From assembly GCF_000176515.1 (NCBI RefSeq), contig NZ_ADAQ01000008.1:124001-188000 (forward strand): a DNA stretch of 64,000 bases, written 5' to 3'. This DNA comes from Grimontia hollisae CIP 101886 (lineage in GTDB: Bacteria > Pseudomonadota > Gammaproteobacteria > Enterobacterales > Vibrionaceae). The translations under genes were made by a program, and so were the position numbers. The notes under the pieces were generated by a model. It did not search any database. It was given only the letters and a program-made list of their open reading frames with translations, and was not told the DNA's origin. This document shows, piece by piece, positions 37,274 to 46,956 of the stretch; positions within the stretch are counted from its first letter, which is position 1; the number at the start of each line of letters is the position of its first letter.

Positions 37274-38421
37274 TACAGGATCACCAATTCACCATCCAGT
37301 GCCCCGGCTTCATCCAGCGCGATCAGGATTGCCATCAAATCATTGGGGGAGGCCCCCAGGCTATTCACCGCGTCCACCAGCGTTTGCAACGAGGTGCCTT
37401 CTTCGCTTTCCGGCCAGATAAACACCTTGCCTTTTTCTTCGTCCACCGACACGGTAGAGTCAGGCGTGATCGCGGTGTTCCCCTGTCCAAACGCATTCGG
37501 CTGGCTGACATTGAGATTTTCCATCACGCTGACTGTCAGGTTGCCGTGGCTCACCGCAGCGGTATGGATATGCACATCCTGTCCCACCACCACCGTGCCC
37601 GTGCGGGCGTTAAAGACCACTCGGTCTTTGCGGGTGGTTTCTTCGACGTCCAGCTCTTCAAGCATCGACAGGAAGGTGACACGCTGGCTGGTATCCATCG
37701 GTGCCCGCACACGGATACGGGCATGACTTTCCGCCACGGCCACATCCGGCCCAAACACTTTGTTGATCGCTTTTTCGACATTGCGCGCGGTACTGAAGTT
37801 GGGTTTTTTCAGGTTCAGGACCACTTCTTCTTCCGTGGTGAACGAGGTCGGCACTTCCCGCTCGATGATGGCACCGTTCGGGATAAGCCCCGCCGTCGGG
37901 ATATTCACGGTAACGCCCGACCCACTGCTGCCTTGCGCCTGAATCCCGCCCACCACTAAGTTCCCCTGTGCCATGGCGTAAATCTGGCCATCAGCCCCTT
38001 TCAGGGGGGTTAGCAGCAGCGTACCGCCACGTAAACTTTTGGCATCCCCCAGCGAGGACACAGTCACGTCGAGCGCCTGCCCTTTGCCCGCCATGGCTGG
38101 CAGGGTGGCACTGACCGCCACCGCCGCGACGTTTTTCAGCTTAGGATCCGCGTTGGCAGGCAACTGCACGCCAAACTGGCTCAGCATATTTTTCACCGAC
38201 TGCTGGGTAAATTTGGTCTGGTTTTTATCACCTGTACCGCTCAGCCCCACTACCAGGCCGTAACCGACCAGCTGGTTTTCACGGATCCCTTTGACATCCG
38301 CAATGCTCAATAAAGGGCGGGCCATCGCCTGTGTCGGGATCAGCACCGAAAACAGGGTAAGTAATATCAGGGCACCCGTACCGAGCGAGCGGGTAAACGC
38401 GTTGTGTACTGTCTGTCTCAT
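37273..38421 (-). CDS. flgI: Lateral P-ring protein FlgI
   Basis: About 382 residues. A Sec signal peptide (around [19 protein letters not shown]) precedes the mature start [32 protein letters not shown], the family signature. The C-terminus has [28 protein letters not shown]. It forms the periplasmic P ring. I prefer the ATG at 38421, which forms TGATG with the flgH stop; another ATG lies 15 bases upstream at 38436. Confidence 0.94.
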   Translation of the reverse strand: MRQTVHNAFTRSLGTGALILLTLFSVLIPTQAMARPLLSIADVKGIRENQLVGYGLVVGLSGTGDKNQTKFTQQSVKNMLSQFGVQLPANADPKLKNVAAVAVSATLPAMAGKGQALDVTVSSLGDAKSLRGGTLLLTPLKGADGQIYAMAQGNLVVGGIQAQGSSGSGVTVNIPTAGLIPNGAIIEREVPTSFTTEEEVVLNLKKPNFSTARNVEKAINKVFGPDVAVAESHARIRVRAPMDTSQRVTFLSMLEELDVEETTRKDRVVFNARTGTVVVGQDVHIHTAAVSHGNLTVSVMENLNVSQPNAFGQGNTAITPDSTVSVDEEKGKVFIWPESEEGTSLQTLVDAVNSLGASPNDLMAILIALDEAGALDGELVIL

Positions 38422-39131
38422 CACATTGGGAACCATGAGCTGTTGAAGAAACGGGTCAGCCAGCCGGCTTCATTGGCATCAGCAAGCGCCCCACGGCCTG
38501 AATAGGTAATACGTGCATCCCCCAAACGCTGGGAAGAAACCTGGTTATTTCCGTCAATGTCATCAACACGTACCAACCCAGACAGACGGATAAATTCATC
38601 CCCTTGGTTCAGTCGTAACCACTTCTCACCACGCACGCGCAATACCCCGTTTGGCATGACTTCATCCACCATGACAGTAATGCTGCCCGACAGGGAGTTC
38701 TGTTGTGAGCTGGATGAGGCACCACTGAAATCGCGGCTGCCACTCACACTCACCTCACCCTGAGGGTAAGACGTACCAAACAAGGTCGGGACGCCCATTG
38801 AGACATCACTGCTTTTATCAAAGCTGGTACCGGCTTTTTTGCTCGAACGTGTTTGCTCATCCAGCGTAATGGTCAGGATGTCACCCACGCGGAAAGCGCG
38901 TCGATCCTGAAACAAGGCCATGGAATAGTTGGCATTGAACAGCCCCCCATCAGGATCCGGGGTGTATACCGGCATGTCCATTTTTGGCACCACCTCTTCC
39001 GGTTGCTGCTCCACCACTGCGGACACAGGCGCACACCCTACAACCAACAAGCAAAGTAACGCGGATAACCACATTGCCATGACGCTTTGTGAGCGACGCA
39101 AAATCGAAAAATTCACTGACATTCTGTTCAC
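38421..39131 (-). CDS. flgH: Lateral L-ring lipoprotein FlgH
   Basis: 236 residues. A signal peptide ends in the lipobox LLVVGC with C33 as lipidation site. The mature part has [27 protein letters not shown] and conserved [18 protein letters not shown]. It builds the outer-membrane L ring. It lies 18 bases after flgG and is coupled to flgI. Confidence 0.94.
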   Translation of the reverse strand: MNRMSVNFSILRRSQSVMAMWLSALLCLLVVGCAPVSAVVEQQPEEVVPKMDMPVYTPDPDGGLFNANYSMALFQDRRAFRVGDILTITLDEQTRSSKKAGTSFDKSSDVSMGVPTLFGTSYPQGEVSVSGSRDFSGASSSSQQNSLSGSITVMVDEVMPNGVLRVRGEKWLRLNQGDEFIRLSGLVRVDDIDGNNQVSSQRLGDARITYSGRGALADANEAGWLTRFFNSSWFPM

Positions 39132-39149
39132 CTGCCGACCCGGGTTGGA

Positions 39150-39935
39150 TTACATGGATTGACTGATAAATTTCAGCATTTGATCTGCACTGGACACCAC
39201 TTTGGCGTTCATTTCATAGGCACGCTGGGTGGTGATCATATTGACCATTTCTTCCACCACGCTCACGTTTGACCCCTCCAGCGCGTATTGGCTCAAATAC
39301 CCCAAACCTTCTTCGCCCGGCACGCCTTCAATCGGTGCACCTGAAGCTCCGGTTTCACGGAACAGGTTGCCGCCAAGGCCTTCCAGACCCGCAGGGTTGG
39401 TAAAGTTCACCAGCGTCAGTTGACCGATTTCCTGAGGCTCTGCCTCACCCGGCATCGTGATGTTCACAATGCCATCTTTACCCACAGTAAAGCTCAGGGC
39501 GTTTTCCGGGATCTCAATATTCGGAACAAGAGGCAGCCCCGCGGCTGTCACCATCATCCCTTCGCTGTTACGGTGAAACTGGCCATTACGGGTATAGGCT
39601 GTGCTGCCATCGGGCATTTCAATCTGGAAGAAACCGCCGCCCATAATGGCTAAATCTGTTGCCTGCTGGGTGTTCTGGTACGCACCGCTGCGCATCAGTT
39701 TCTGGGTCCCCACCGTGCGCACACCGTTACCCAGCTGAATGCCACCCGGCACTTCATTTTGCTGATCAGCCATGGCACCAGGCTGTTTTTTGGTCTGGTA
39801 GAACAGATCTTCAAACACAACGCGGTCTTGCTTGAAGCCGACAGTGTTGACGTTTGCCAGGTTGTTAGAAATCACCTGCATTTGGGTGTCTTGCGCCGCA
39901 AGACCCGTTTTACTTACCCATAGTGCTGCGTGCAT
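39150..39935 (-). CDS. flgG: Lateral distal rod protein FlgG
   Basis: 261 residues (E. coli 260). It begins MHAALWVSKTGLAAQDTQMQVISNNLANVNTVGFK with the rod/hook ANVNT signature, and ends EGSNVSVVEEMVNMITTQRAYEMNAKVVSSADQMLKF. Distal rod subunit, exported by the type III apparatus. 27 bases after flgF. Confidence 0.96.
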   Translation of the reverse strand: MHAALWVSKTGLAAQDTQMQVISNNLANVNTVGFKQDRVVFEDLFYQTKKQPGAMADQQNEVPGGIQLGNGVRTVGTQKLMRSGAYQNTQQATDLAIMGGGFFQIEMPDGSTAYTRNGQFHRNSEGMMVTAAGLPLVPNIEIPENALSFTVGKDGIVNITMPGEAEPQEIGQLTLVNFTNPAGLEGLGGNLFRETGASGAPIEGVPGEEGLGYLSQYALEGSNVSVVEEMVNMITTQRAYEMNAKVVSSADQMLKFISQSM

Positions 39936-39962
39936 TGCTTTAAACCTCTGTACTTACTCTTA

Positions 39963-40694
39963 TCAGTTGCCACGAACGAGACGGTTTCCGGTAGAGGCCA
40001 GTTCCTCTGCGGTTTTCATCATTTTGATCTGAAACTCAAAGTTACGTGACAGATCGATATTCTTGACCAACGCGTCAATGGCGTTGACGTTACTGCTTTC
40101 CAAATACCCCACGGCAACCGTTACGCCCTGATCCGCATCGACAGGCTCGCCGTTGTAGGTTCGGAAAAGGCCATCCTCTCCTTTGCGGAGCTGGTTAGGC
40201 TCTGGCTTCACCAGTTTGAGTTTCCCGACTTCCTGCACCGCCGCTGAGCCCGCAGTCACCACAGAAATCGTGCCGTCCTGGCCGATCATTAATTTTTCGT
40301 GTTCAGGGATCGCAATGGGCCCGCCGTCGCCCAGAACAGGGCGATCACCCAGCATCAGATCACCGTTCTCGTTAAGGTGAAAAGCCCCTGCGCGGGTATA
40401 CGCTTCTCCGTCTTCCCCAACCTGAACTGCGAAAAAGCCGTTGCCACGGATTGCTACATCCAACGGGTTGTCAGTGCGCTTTAACGCGCCGGGCGTGAAA
40501 TCGCTCCAGGTACTGCCTATCCCCGTCAACGTGCGGGTCTCCAGACCCTTACCCTGAATCTCGACGCTTTTTGCCAAACCAATATCAGCGCGGAAACCAT
40601 CGGTGTTCACGTTCGCCAAGTTGTTCGCCAACACCTGCTGCGCCGTGATCACGCGTGTTGCACCAGATACCGCTGTAAAAAGTAATTTATCCAT
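39963..40694 (-). CDS. flgF: Lateral proximal rod protein FlgF
   Basis: 243 residues. The start MDKLLFTAVSGATRVITAQQVLANNLANVNTDGFRADI has the ANNLANVNT signature. The C-terminus LESSNVNAIDALVKNIDLSRNFEFQIKMMKTAEE is typical of FlgF. Proximal rod subunit. Located 11 bases after flgE. Confidence 0.95.
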   Translation of the reverse strand: MDKLLFTAVSGATRVITAQQVLANNLANVNTDGFRADIGLAKSVEIQGKGLETRTLTGIGSTWSDFTPGALKRTDNPLDVAIRGNGFFAVQVGEDGEAYTRAGAFHLNENGDLMLGDRPVLGDGGPIAIPEHEKLMIGQDGTISVVTAGSAAVQEVGKLKLVKPEPNQLRKGEDGLFRTYNGEPVDADQGVTVAVGYLESSNVNAIDALVKNIDLSRNFEFQIKMMKTAEELASTGNRLVRGN

Positions 40695-40705
40695 GACTCA
40701 ATCTG

Positions 40706-41911
40706 TTACATGTTCTGGAACAGGATCTGAACCATTTCCTGGCTTGCCTGAATGGTTTTCGCGTTGGCTTGGTAGTTGCTCTGCGCGGACATCAGGGACA
40801 CCATCTCTTCGGTCAAATCGACGTTCGAACTTTCATACGCCCCCACACGCAGTGCGCCAAACTGACCTGTACCAGGCTGGCCAAACAAGGCAGTGCCTGA
40901 GCTAAAGCTTTCTGTCCAACGCGTTCCGCCCGCTTGCTGCAACCCTTCCTGATTCGGGAAACGTGCTAACACCAGCTGACCTTGAAGCTGCGTTTTCCCA
41001 TTGGAATAACGTGCATACACCGACCCGTCTGCATCAAAGTACCAGCCCGCCAGTTTGCCCGGCGCGTACCCGTCCTGTTTGCTTTCGTTAATCGAGAAAT
41101 CGCTGCCGAACTGGGTAAATTCCGACACGTCCATCTCAATCTTCATTGTGGCAGAGCCATTTTTTGGGGTTAAGGTCACGGAGATAGGATCTTCTGGCTT
41201 AATCAGCTTGCCGTTCTCATCAAACTCCAGCTGCGTATTTTTAGGATCTAATTCCTTACCATCGGCCACGTAATGCACACTCCAGGTGTTCTCGTCAGTT
41301 TTGACAAAGTACTGGGTGATCTCGTGCTCACCGCCCAGTGAGTCGTACACTGTGGTGGACGCACTGCAGGTAAAGGTTGACGGGTCATCTTTGTCGAACT
41401 TTTTCTCTTTCGGAACGATAACCGCTGCGCTCGCATCCAGGTTCACGCCCAGCGACACTTTGGTGGTCACTTTCGCGGCCATATCAGCAGTAGAGATTTG
41501 CAAGTCAGTCAGCGCACCGTTTTGGATGCTGCCGGTTTCTGACACTCCATACCCTTGCAGGCGCAGACCGTCTGCCGTCACCAGATAGCCATCAGAATCC
41601 AGATTGAAAATGCCGTTACGGGTGTACATACGCTGGCCATTTTGTTGCACCATGAAAAAGCCTTCGCCGTTGATCGCCAGATCGCTGTTACGGCCGGTAG
41701 AGGTAGCGGCTCCACTGGTAAAGCTCTGACGCACATTGCTGACTTCAACGCCGCCGAACTCACCGCCACCAAACTGGGGGGCATACACATCCTGAAACTC
41801 GGTGCGTGACGATTTGTACCCCACCGTGCCAACGTTAGAAATATTGTGCGAAATGGTGTTGATTTGATCTGATGTTGCACGCAGACCACTCAAACCGATA
41901 TTGATAGACAT
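40706..41911 (-). CDS. flgE: Lateral hook protein FlgE
   Basis: 401 residues (E. coli 402). The N-terminus MSINIGLSGLRATSDQINTISHNISNVGTVGYKSSRTEF and C-terminus YESSNVDLTEEMVSLMSAQSNYQANAKTIQASQEM are the hook family ends. The middle contains hook D1/D2 sequence such as STTVYDSLGGEHEITQYF. It forms the universal joint. Follows flgD by 24 bases. Confidence 0.96.
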   Translation of the reverse strand: MSINIGLSGLRATSDQINTISHNISNVGTVGYKSSRTEFQDVYAPQFGGGEFGGVEVSNVRQSFTSGAATSTGRNSDLAINGEGFFMVQQNGQRMYTRNGIFNLDSDGYLVTADGLRLQGYGVSETGSIQNGALTDLQISTADMAAKVTTKVSLGVNLDASAAVIVPKEKKFDKDDPSTFTCSASTTVYDSLGGEHEITQYFVKTDENTWSVHYVADGKELDPKNTQLEFDENGKLIKPEDPISVTLTPKNGSATMKIEMDVSEFTQFGSDFSINESKQDGYAPGKLAGWYFDADGSVYARYSNGKTQLQGQLVLARFPNQEGLQQAGGTRWTESFSSGTALFGQPGTGQFGALRVGAYESSNVDLTEEMVSLMSAQSNYQANAKTIQASQEMVQILFQNM

Positions 41912-41935
41912 GACTTGGTATCCTCTTGGTAAATG

Positions 41936-42607
41936 TTATGCTGCGATTTCACGCATGTCGTACATAGACATCTTGCCGATGCCTTTCAGGTTCAGCATGA
42001 TGACACCGCCATCAGACGGTATATTGACCGACTCAACGTCCGCCGCGATCATCATGCTGTGGGTGTCTGCGCTATCGCCGCGCTCACTCACCACGTCAAA
42101 ATAAAATTCGCCGGTGCCCAGCTCCTGTGCGGATAGCTGGAATTCCACCATGCCAGCCGGCCTTGCCCCCAGCTTGATTTCCTCTACCACTTTGCCTTTC
42201 TCGTCGTATACCACCACTTTGGCGTTATCGACCGCTTCATCAAACTGCACCCGGGCATCGACCGTCTGGTTTTCTTGCAGCGTCAGGCCGTTATTCACGT
42301 CCATCAACACTTTCTTGCCCACCAAATTGGTGGCCTGAAGCATTTCTACGTTGGTCATGCCAATGTTCAGGTTGTTCAGGCCCACTTTGACGCTTTCCAG
42401 ACTTTCTACCGCTGACATCATGCCCAGTTGGGTCAGGTATTGCGTACCGTCAGTCGGGTTCAACGGGTTTTGGTTCTGAACCTGCGCCACCATCATGGTG
42501 AGAAAGTCATTGCTCGATGGGTTCATCCCATTGGCACCAACTTGCGTTTCACTCGCCACCGCCTGATGGCTGTACAGGGATTCAGATCGTACTTGTGCCA
42601 AGCTCAT
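41936..42607 (-). CDS. flgD: Lateral hook-cap protein FlgD
   Basis: 223 residues. The N-terminal FlgD motif is SNDFLTMMVAQVQNQNPLNPTDGTQYLTQLGMMS. A central Tudor/FnIII part includes VVYDEKGKVVEEIKLGARPAGMVEFQ. It caps the growing hook. Nine bases after flgC. Confidence 0.95.
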   Translation of the reverse strand: MSLAQVRSESLYSHQAVASETQVGANGMNPSSNDFLTMMVAQVQNQNPLNPTDGTQYLTQLGMMSAVESLESVKVGLNNLNIGMTNVEMLQATNLVGKKVLMDVNNGLTLQENQTVDARVQFDEAVDNAKVVVYDEKGKVVEEIKLGARPAGMVEFQLSAQELGTGEFYFDVVSERGDSADTHSMMIAADVESVNIPSDGGVIMLNLKGIGKMSMYDMREIAA

Positions 42608-42615
42608 ACAAACTC

Positions 42616-43035
42616 CTAACCTGTCTGTCCAAGACGCAGAATGCTTTGTTGCATGCTGCGTGCACGCGTCATCACATCCACGTTGGTTTCAAAATTGCGT
42701 GATGCAGACATCATGTCGGCCATTTCTTCGACCGGATTGACCTGTGAATAAAACACATAGCCTTCTTTATTCGCCAACGGGTGGTTCGGTTCATAACGGC
42801 GTTGCAATGGCGCATCGCTCTCTAACACTTCTTTCACGCGCACCATCGCACCCTGAGTGCCGTTGCCTTTGTCTACCATCACAGTTTCAAAAACCGGACG
42901 TTTGGCCCGGTAGCCTGTTTGCTCCGAGCCCGACACCACATCGGCGTTTGCAAGGTTGCTCGCCACGGCATTCAGGCGAACCGTTTGCGCCGCCATTGCC
43001 GAACCGGCAATATCGTAAATAGTTGAAAAAGACAT
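42616..43035 (-). CDS. flgC: Lateral proximal rod protein FlgC
   Basis: 139 residues (E. coli 134). It starts MSFSTIYDIAGSAMAAQTVRLNAVASNLANADVVSG and ends NPVEEMADMMSASRNFETNVDVMTRARSMQQSIL, the FlgC pattern. Proximal rod subunit, 7 bases after flgB. Confidence 0.96.
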   Translation of the reverse strand: MSFSTIYDIAGSAMAAQTVRLNAVASNLANADVVSGSEQTGYRAKRPVFETVMVDKGNGTQGAMVRVKEVLESDAPLQRRYEPNHPLANKEGYVFYSQVNPVEEMADMMSASRNFETNVDVMTRARSMQQSILRLGQTG

Positions 43036-43042
43036 CGTTTAC

Positions 43043-43417
43043 TTACTGCCCCTTAATTGCTTCACGTAAACCGTTAAGCTTCATGTTCAAAAACGTCATG
43101 CTGGTTTCAAATGCCATGGCGTTTTCTGCGAATTTCGCCTGCTCGACACCCAGCTCTACCGTGTTACCATCTTGCGAAGGCTGCATCGGTTCGCGGTACT
43201 GCAACGTATAGTGTTGCGATACATCACGACGTTGGATGTGATTCATTCGCGCCCGACTCGCGATGCTGTCCATGGCTTGTTCAAAGCTGATATCCCGTGC
43301 TTTGTAATTTGGGGTATCGACATTGGCTAAATTGCCGGCAATAACCTTGGCACGTTGAATTCTGAAATCGACCGTGTTTAGGTGGACACCCAGCGCTTTG
43401 TCAAAATCAATCGTCAT
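43043..43417 (-). CDS. flgB: Lateral proximal rod protein FlgB
   Basis: 124 residues from the ATG at 43417. The frame is open 19 codons further, but that stretch overlaps the sigma-54 promoter. It begins MTIDFDKALGVHLNTVDFRIQRAKVIAGNLANVDTPNYKARD. First gene of the long flgBCDEFGHIJKL(-lafW) transcription unit. E. coli FlgB is 138 residues. Confidence 0.95.
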   Translation of the reverse strand: MTIDFDKALGVHLNTVDFRIQRAKVIAGNLANVDTPNYKARDISFEQAMDSIASRARMNHIQRRDVSQHYTLQYREPMQPSQDGNTVELGVEQAKFAENAMAFETSMTFLNMKLNGLREAIKGQ

Positions 43418-43454
43418 AGTGCTCTTCGTCTCAGAAAAATATCGCGGCACCTTT

Positions 43455-43471
43455 AGCAGCTTCCGTGCCAA
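43455..43471 (-). promoter_or_regulatory. Sigma-54 promoter of flgB operon
   Basis: Minus strand TTGGCACGGAAGCTGCT, a near-consensus -24/-12 site with GG and GC ten bases apart. The start of transcription would fall near 43445, about 28 bases before the flgB ATG. It lies between divergent flgB and flgA. Confidence 0.85.
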
Positions 43472-43492
43472 CATTTACCGGGGCAAATATCA

Positions 43493-44251
43493 GTGAGTTA
43501 CAGTAGGTTCCACCCCCATTTTCCGACGAGGCGGAAGCAAAACTTCCTCTTTTCCGCCCTGCGATGGGGACTGTTTTTGGTCACCTGGATGGGGATTTTT
43601 TCCGCCTCTGCCCATGTCAGTACGCCTGCCGTGAGCCGGACTTCCGTGGTGACATTTGTTGAGCAGTCGGTTGCTGATTTTGCGCGCTCGGTGGGCAGTG
43701 ACACCTTCACTGCCACCGTGGATGCATTTGAGGTGCCAGGCACATGTGATACGCCAGTCACGATGGCGCTGAGCGACCCAACCCGTCCTGTCGGGCGCTT
43801 TACGGTGACCCTCAGCTGTGAACAACCGAAATACTGGAAGATACGGGTAAAAGCGGAAGCGGCGGTGATGGTCGATGTGGTGGTGGCCAAATCCCCCCTG
43901 AAACGGGGGCAGGCTATTCAGTTGACGGACGTCGCCACAAAAGCCGTCAATATTGCCTATGTCCGCCATGGCTTTTTTACTGACACGGAACCGCTTATCG
44001 GCAAACAGGTTCGCCGGAATATCTCGCCGGGGCGGATCTTAACGCCTAAGCTTATTGATCGGCCCGTGTGGGTGAAACGCGATCAGGAAGTCATTATCGA
44101 GGCCCGCCGGGATACGATGATCGCCCGCATGAAAGGCATTGCGCTGGAAAATGGCAGTGAAGGTGACATCATCCGGGTAAAGAACAGCACGTCAGAAAAG
44201 GAGATCCGGGCCAGGGTTTCCTCTCCTGGCACCGTCAGCACGATATTCTGA
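43493..44251 (+). CDS. flgA: Lateral P-ring assembly chaperone FlgA
   Basis: 252 residues from GTG 43493. A Sec signal peptide is visible (basic FPTRRKQNFLFSALRW, hydrophobic GLFLVTWMGIFSASA). The C-terminal SAF domain has VAKSPLKRGQAIQLTDVATK, ISPGRILTPKLI and GDIIRVKNSTSEKEIRARV, the conserved FlgA end. It assists FlgI in building the P ring in the periplasm. Divergent from flgB. Confidence 0.9.
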   Translation: MSYSRFHPHFPTRRKQNFLFSALRWGLFLVTWMGIFSASAHVSTPAVSRTSVVTFVEQSVADFARSVGSDTFTATVDAFEVPGTCDTPVTMALSDPTRPVGRFTVTLSCEQPKYWKIRVKAEAAVMVDVVVAKSPLKRGQAIQLTDVATKAVNIAYVRHGFFTDTEPLIGKQVRRNISPGRILTPKLIDRPVWVKRDQEVIIEARRDTMIARMKGIALENGSEGDIIRVKNSTSEKEIRARVSSPGTVSTIF

Positions 44252-44281
44252 GTCATTGAAGCCACTTTTTTCATTTATGGG

Positions 44282-44307
44282 TTTAAGGTCTCAGCAAAGT
44301 TGGTCGT
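44282..44307 (+). promoter_or_regulatory. Candidate LafS (sigma-28) promoter of flgM
   Basis: TTTAAG, 14 bases, GGTCGT, 40 bases before flgM. The two boxes match those before both flagellin genes. Confidence 0.45.
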
Positions 44308-44347
44308 TCTTCAACAACCAGAATTTAGAGCATTTGGGCGTTAGGCA

Positions 44348-44626
44348 ATGATCGGAAAAATTGGATTGAATCAATCGGTAAACTACCGACGTGAAATAAA
44401 CAATACAGACACAGTGAAAACACAACGTAAGCCAGAATCAAACATCGCACTAAGTGAAGAAATGCGCACACTGCATGCCGCAAAAGCATCAATGGAAAAC
44501 ACACAAGACGTGGATATGGATAAAGTGGCAGCCATGAAAGCCATGCTCGAACGTGGTGAGATGACTGTCAACCTCGACAATCTGGCGAACAGTATCATCA
44601 ATTATTACGAACCGGCGAAAAAATAG
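44348..44626 (+). CDS. flgM: Anti-sigma-28 factor FlgM (lateral)
   Basis: 92 residues. A polar, disordered N-terminus is followed by the sigma-binding C-terminal half, with DMDKVAAMKAMLERGEMTVNLDNLANSIINYY matching the FlgM family (VxxIRxAIxxGxYxxDxxxIAxxL). It should hold LafS inactive until the hook is complete and FlgM is exported. flgN follows 18 bases later. Confidence 0.92.
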   Translation: MIGKIGLNQSVNYRREINNTDTVKTQRKPESNIALSEEMRTLHAAKASMENTQDVDMDKVAAMKAMLERGEMTVNLDNLANSIINYYEPAKK

Positions 44627-44644
44627 CCGATATCGGGGACGAAC

Positions 44645-45079
44645 ATGAACGACCGTACCACCCTTGTTAAAACGTTGCTGTCAGATCTGGCGCAGGACGC
44701 AGCAAACTATGACAAACTGGATTCCCTGTTGGCAAAGCAGCATGCGCATTTAACCCGCCGTGACAGTCAGGCATTGAATGCGATAAGCGAAACGGTGCAG
44801 CCTTTAATGGACGCATTGAACAGCAATGCGCAGCGTCGCGTGACATGCTTGGAAACACTGGGCGTATCAGCGGATGATGAGGGAATGCGAAAAGTGCTGA
44901 CGGCATTGCCTGAGGCATATGGTCGTCAAGGATTGGCACACTGGGAGCGCATTTATGCATTGGCAAAACGCTGCCAGGAACAGAACAATGCCAATGGCCG
45001 TTTATTAGCACAACAAAAACAGTTGTTCGATAAACTGCTCAAGCCTGAACACGCTTTCAGCTATGCTCCCAGCCTATAA
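44645..45079 (+). CDS. flgN: FlgK/FlgL chaperone FlgN (lateral)
   Basis: 144 residues, largely helical, with N-terminal DYDKLDSLLAKQHAHLTRRDSQALNAISETVQPLMDAL resembling FlgN. It lies directly after flgM, the usual flgAMN order. FlgN delivers hook-associated proteins FlgK and FlgL to the export gate. A terminator follows within 6 bases. Confidence 0.85.
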   Translation: MNDRTTLVKTLLSDLAQDAANYDKLDSLLAKQHAHLTRRDSQALNAISETVQPLMDALNSNAQRRVTCLETLGVSADDEGMRKVLTALPEAYGRQGLAHWERIYALAKRCQEQNNANGRLLAQQKQLFDKLLKPEHAFSYAPSL

Positions 45080-45084
45080 ATAAA

Positions 45085-45124
45085 AAACACCCGCCGACAC
45101 AAAGCAGTATGTCGGCGGGTGTTT
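45085..45124. terminator. Bidirectional terminator between flgN and fliJ
   Basis: 15-bp perfect stem AAACACCCGCCGACA / TGTCGGCGGGTGTTT with a 10-base loop, and A- and T-rich flanks. It separates convergent flgAMN and the lafK-side operon. Confidence 0.9.
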
Positions 45125-45175
45125 ATTTTCTTATTCGATCAACTCACAGCGCATCAATCCCCATCAAAGCGCGCG

Positions 45176-45613
45176 TCAACAGCACTGATGTCGGCGGGCG
45201 CTCGCTTGCATCGCCAATTCATCCAGCATTTTCTGCTCGGCCTTGGCTTTTTTCTGGTTGATGGCGTTCATCCTTTTTTCTATGACCTTGTCGCACATTT
45301 TCACCTGACGGTGCTGGTTAACGACACGCTCATTCACACTGCGCAGCTCTATCTCTGACAGCATCATTTCCTGCTTTTGCATCAGGCTCAGGTTGTCAAG
45401 CTGGCCGCGAAAGCGTGCAGTCCCCTTCATCAGCAAGGACGACACCTGTTCGCCGGCAGAAAACGCGTATTGCGTCTTCAGGTTTTCCAGCAAATTAAGA
45501 CGCGCCTGATGCGCCTGATGGCGGCGGGCCGCTTCCCCCGCTTGGGTTTTCAAATCATCCAGCCGTTTTTGTTGCTGATCCCGCCAACGGCTAACCGCTG
45601 CTACTCGTCGCAT
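45176..45613 (-). CDS. fliJ: Lateral flagellar export protein FliJ
   Basis: 145 residues, almost fully coiled coil and Gln/Lys/Arg-rich, as in FliJ. It starts MRRVAAVSRWRDQQQKRLDDL. FliJ works with the FliI ATPase ring to activate the FlhA export gate. Follows fliI by 2 bases and is the last gene of the fliEFGHIJ run. Confidence 0.85.
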   Translation of the reverse strand: MRRVAAVSRWRDQQQKRLDDLKTQAGEAARRHQAHQARLNLLENLKTQYAFSAGEQVSSLLMKGTARFRGQLDNLSLMQKQEMMLSEIELRSVNERVVNQHRQVKMCDKVIEKRMNAINQKKAKAEQKMLDELAMQASARRHQCC

Positions 45614-45615
45614 GA

Positions 45616-46956
45616 TTAGTCAACACCCGGTATTTGCATGAATTGCTCCATGCTGTCCGTCAGCGTGACGTTTTCATGCATGGTTTGCTGAAGAAACTGA
45701 CAAATCGACGGGTATGCCTGCACAGCCAGATCCAGCTCATGATCTGCGCCTTGCTGATACCCCCCTAACGAGATCAATTCCTGAACCTGCCGATAACGGG
45801 CATACAATTGTTTCACCCGCTGTGCGCGTTTCAGGTGTTCTGCTGACACAATTTGCGGCATGGCACGGCTAATCGATTGCTCAATGTCTATCGCCGGATA
45901 ATGCCCTTGCTCTGCCAACGCACGGTTCAGGACAATGTGTCCATCCAGGATCGCCCGCGCCGCATCGGCAATCGGATCCTGTTGGTCATCCCCCTCTGAC
46001 AACACGGTATAGAACGCCGTTATCGACCCACCGTCACTGGCGCCATTGCCTGCCCGCTCGACCAGTTGGGGCAGCAAGCTGAATACGGAAGGCGGATACC
46101 CTTTCGTCGCCGGGGGCTCCCCTACCGATAAGGCGATTTCGCGCTGTGCCTGCGCATAGCGCGTCAGCGAGTCCATCAGCAGCAAGACGTCTTTGCCCTG
46201 ATCGCGGAAGTATTCCGCAATACGGTGACAAAGTACCGAGGCACGCAGTCGCATCAGCGGCGGATCGTCAGCAGGAGAGGCGATCACCACGGCGTTGCGC
46301 ATGCCTTCTTCACCCAGCGAATGCTCGATAAATTCACGCACTTCCCGTCCACGCTCCCCGATCAATCCCACCACGGTGATCTCGGCAGAGGTATTGCGCG
46401 TCATCATGCCTAGCAGCACACTCTTACCGACACCCGAGCCTGCAAACAGCCCCAAACGCTGGCCTTTGCCCACACTCAGCATGGTATTAATCGCACGCAC
46501 GCCGACATCAAGCTGATGGGTAATCGGCTGACGTTTCAGCGGATTAATGGTATCGCCCTGTAAAGGCACACGCTGTTCGCAACACAATGGCCCCAGACTG
46601 TCTAACGGCTCACCCAATCCGTTGAGTACGCGCCCCAACAGGTTTGGACCCACCGGAATTTTGCTGTCGCCAAACAGTGGCAAAACGCGGCAACCCGGAC
46701 GCAACCCGGTGGTGTGACGGATTGGCATCAGTACCGTCGCATGGCGGTCAAACCCGACCGCTTCCGCTTCCACCATGTCACCGTGATCGGTTTCAATCAG
46801 ACAGCGCTGCCCCGTGGACAAGCGGCAACCCACCGCTTCCATGGTCAATCCGGCCATACGCACCAAACGTCCGTAGCTGCGCGCAACGGGAACCTCAGGA
46901 ATATGCTGGCCTGCGCTCAACAGGCGTGCGGACAGTTCCGCGGCATAATCACGCAT
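45616..46956 (-). CDS. fliI: Lateral flagellum-specific ATPase FliI
   Basis: 446 residues (E. coli 457). Walker A is GSGVGKS at residues 173-179. VLLLMDSLTRYAQAQREIALSVGEPPATKGYPPSVFSLLPQLVER is the conserved ATPase core with Walker B. VLNRALAEQGHYPAIDIEQSISR follows. It powers substrate release at the export gate. Overlaps fliH by 8 bases. Confidence 0.97.
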   Translation of the reverse strand: MRDYAAELSARLLSAGQHIPEVPVARSYGRLVRMAGLTMEAVGCRLSTGQRCLIETDHGDMVEAEAVGFDRHATVLMPIRHTTGLRPGCRVLPLFGDSKIPVGPNLLGRVLNGLGEPLDSLGPLCCEQRVPLQGDTINPLKRQPITHQLDVGVRAINTMLSVGKGQRLGLFAGSGVGKSVLLGMMTRNTSAEITVVGLIGERGREVREFIEHSLGEEGMRNAVVIASPADDPPLMRLRASVLCHRIAEYFRDQGKDVLLLMDSLTRYAQAQREIALSVGEPPATKGYPPSVFSLLPQLVERAGNGASDGGSITAFYTVLSEGDDQQDPIADAARAILDGHIVLNRALAEQGHYPAIDIEQSISRAMPQIVSAEHLKRAQRVKQLYARYRQVQELISLGGYQQGADHELDLAVQAYPSICQFLQQTMHENVTLTDSMEQFMQIPGVD

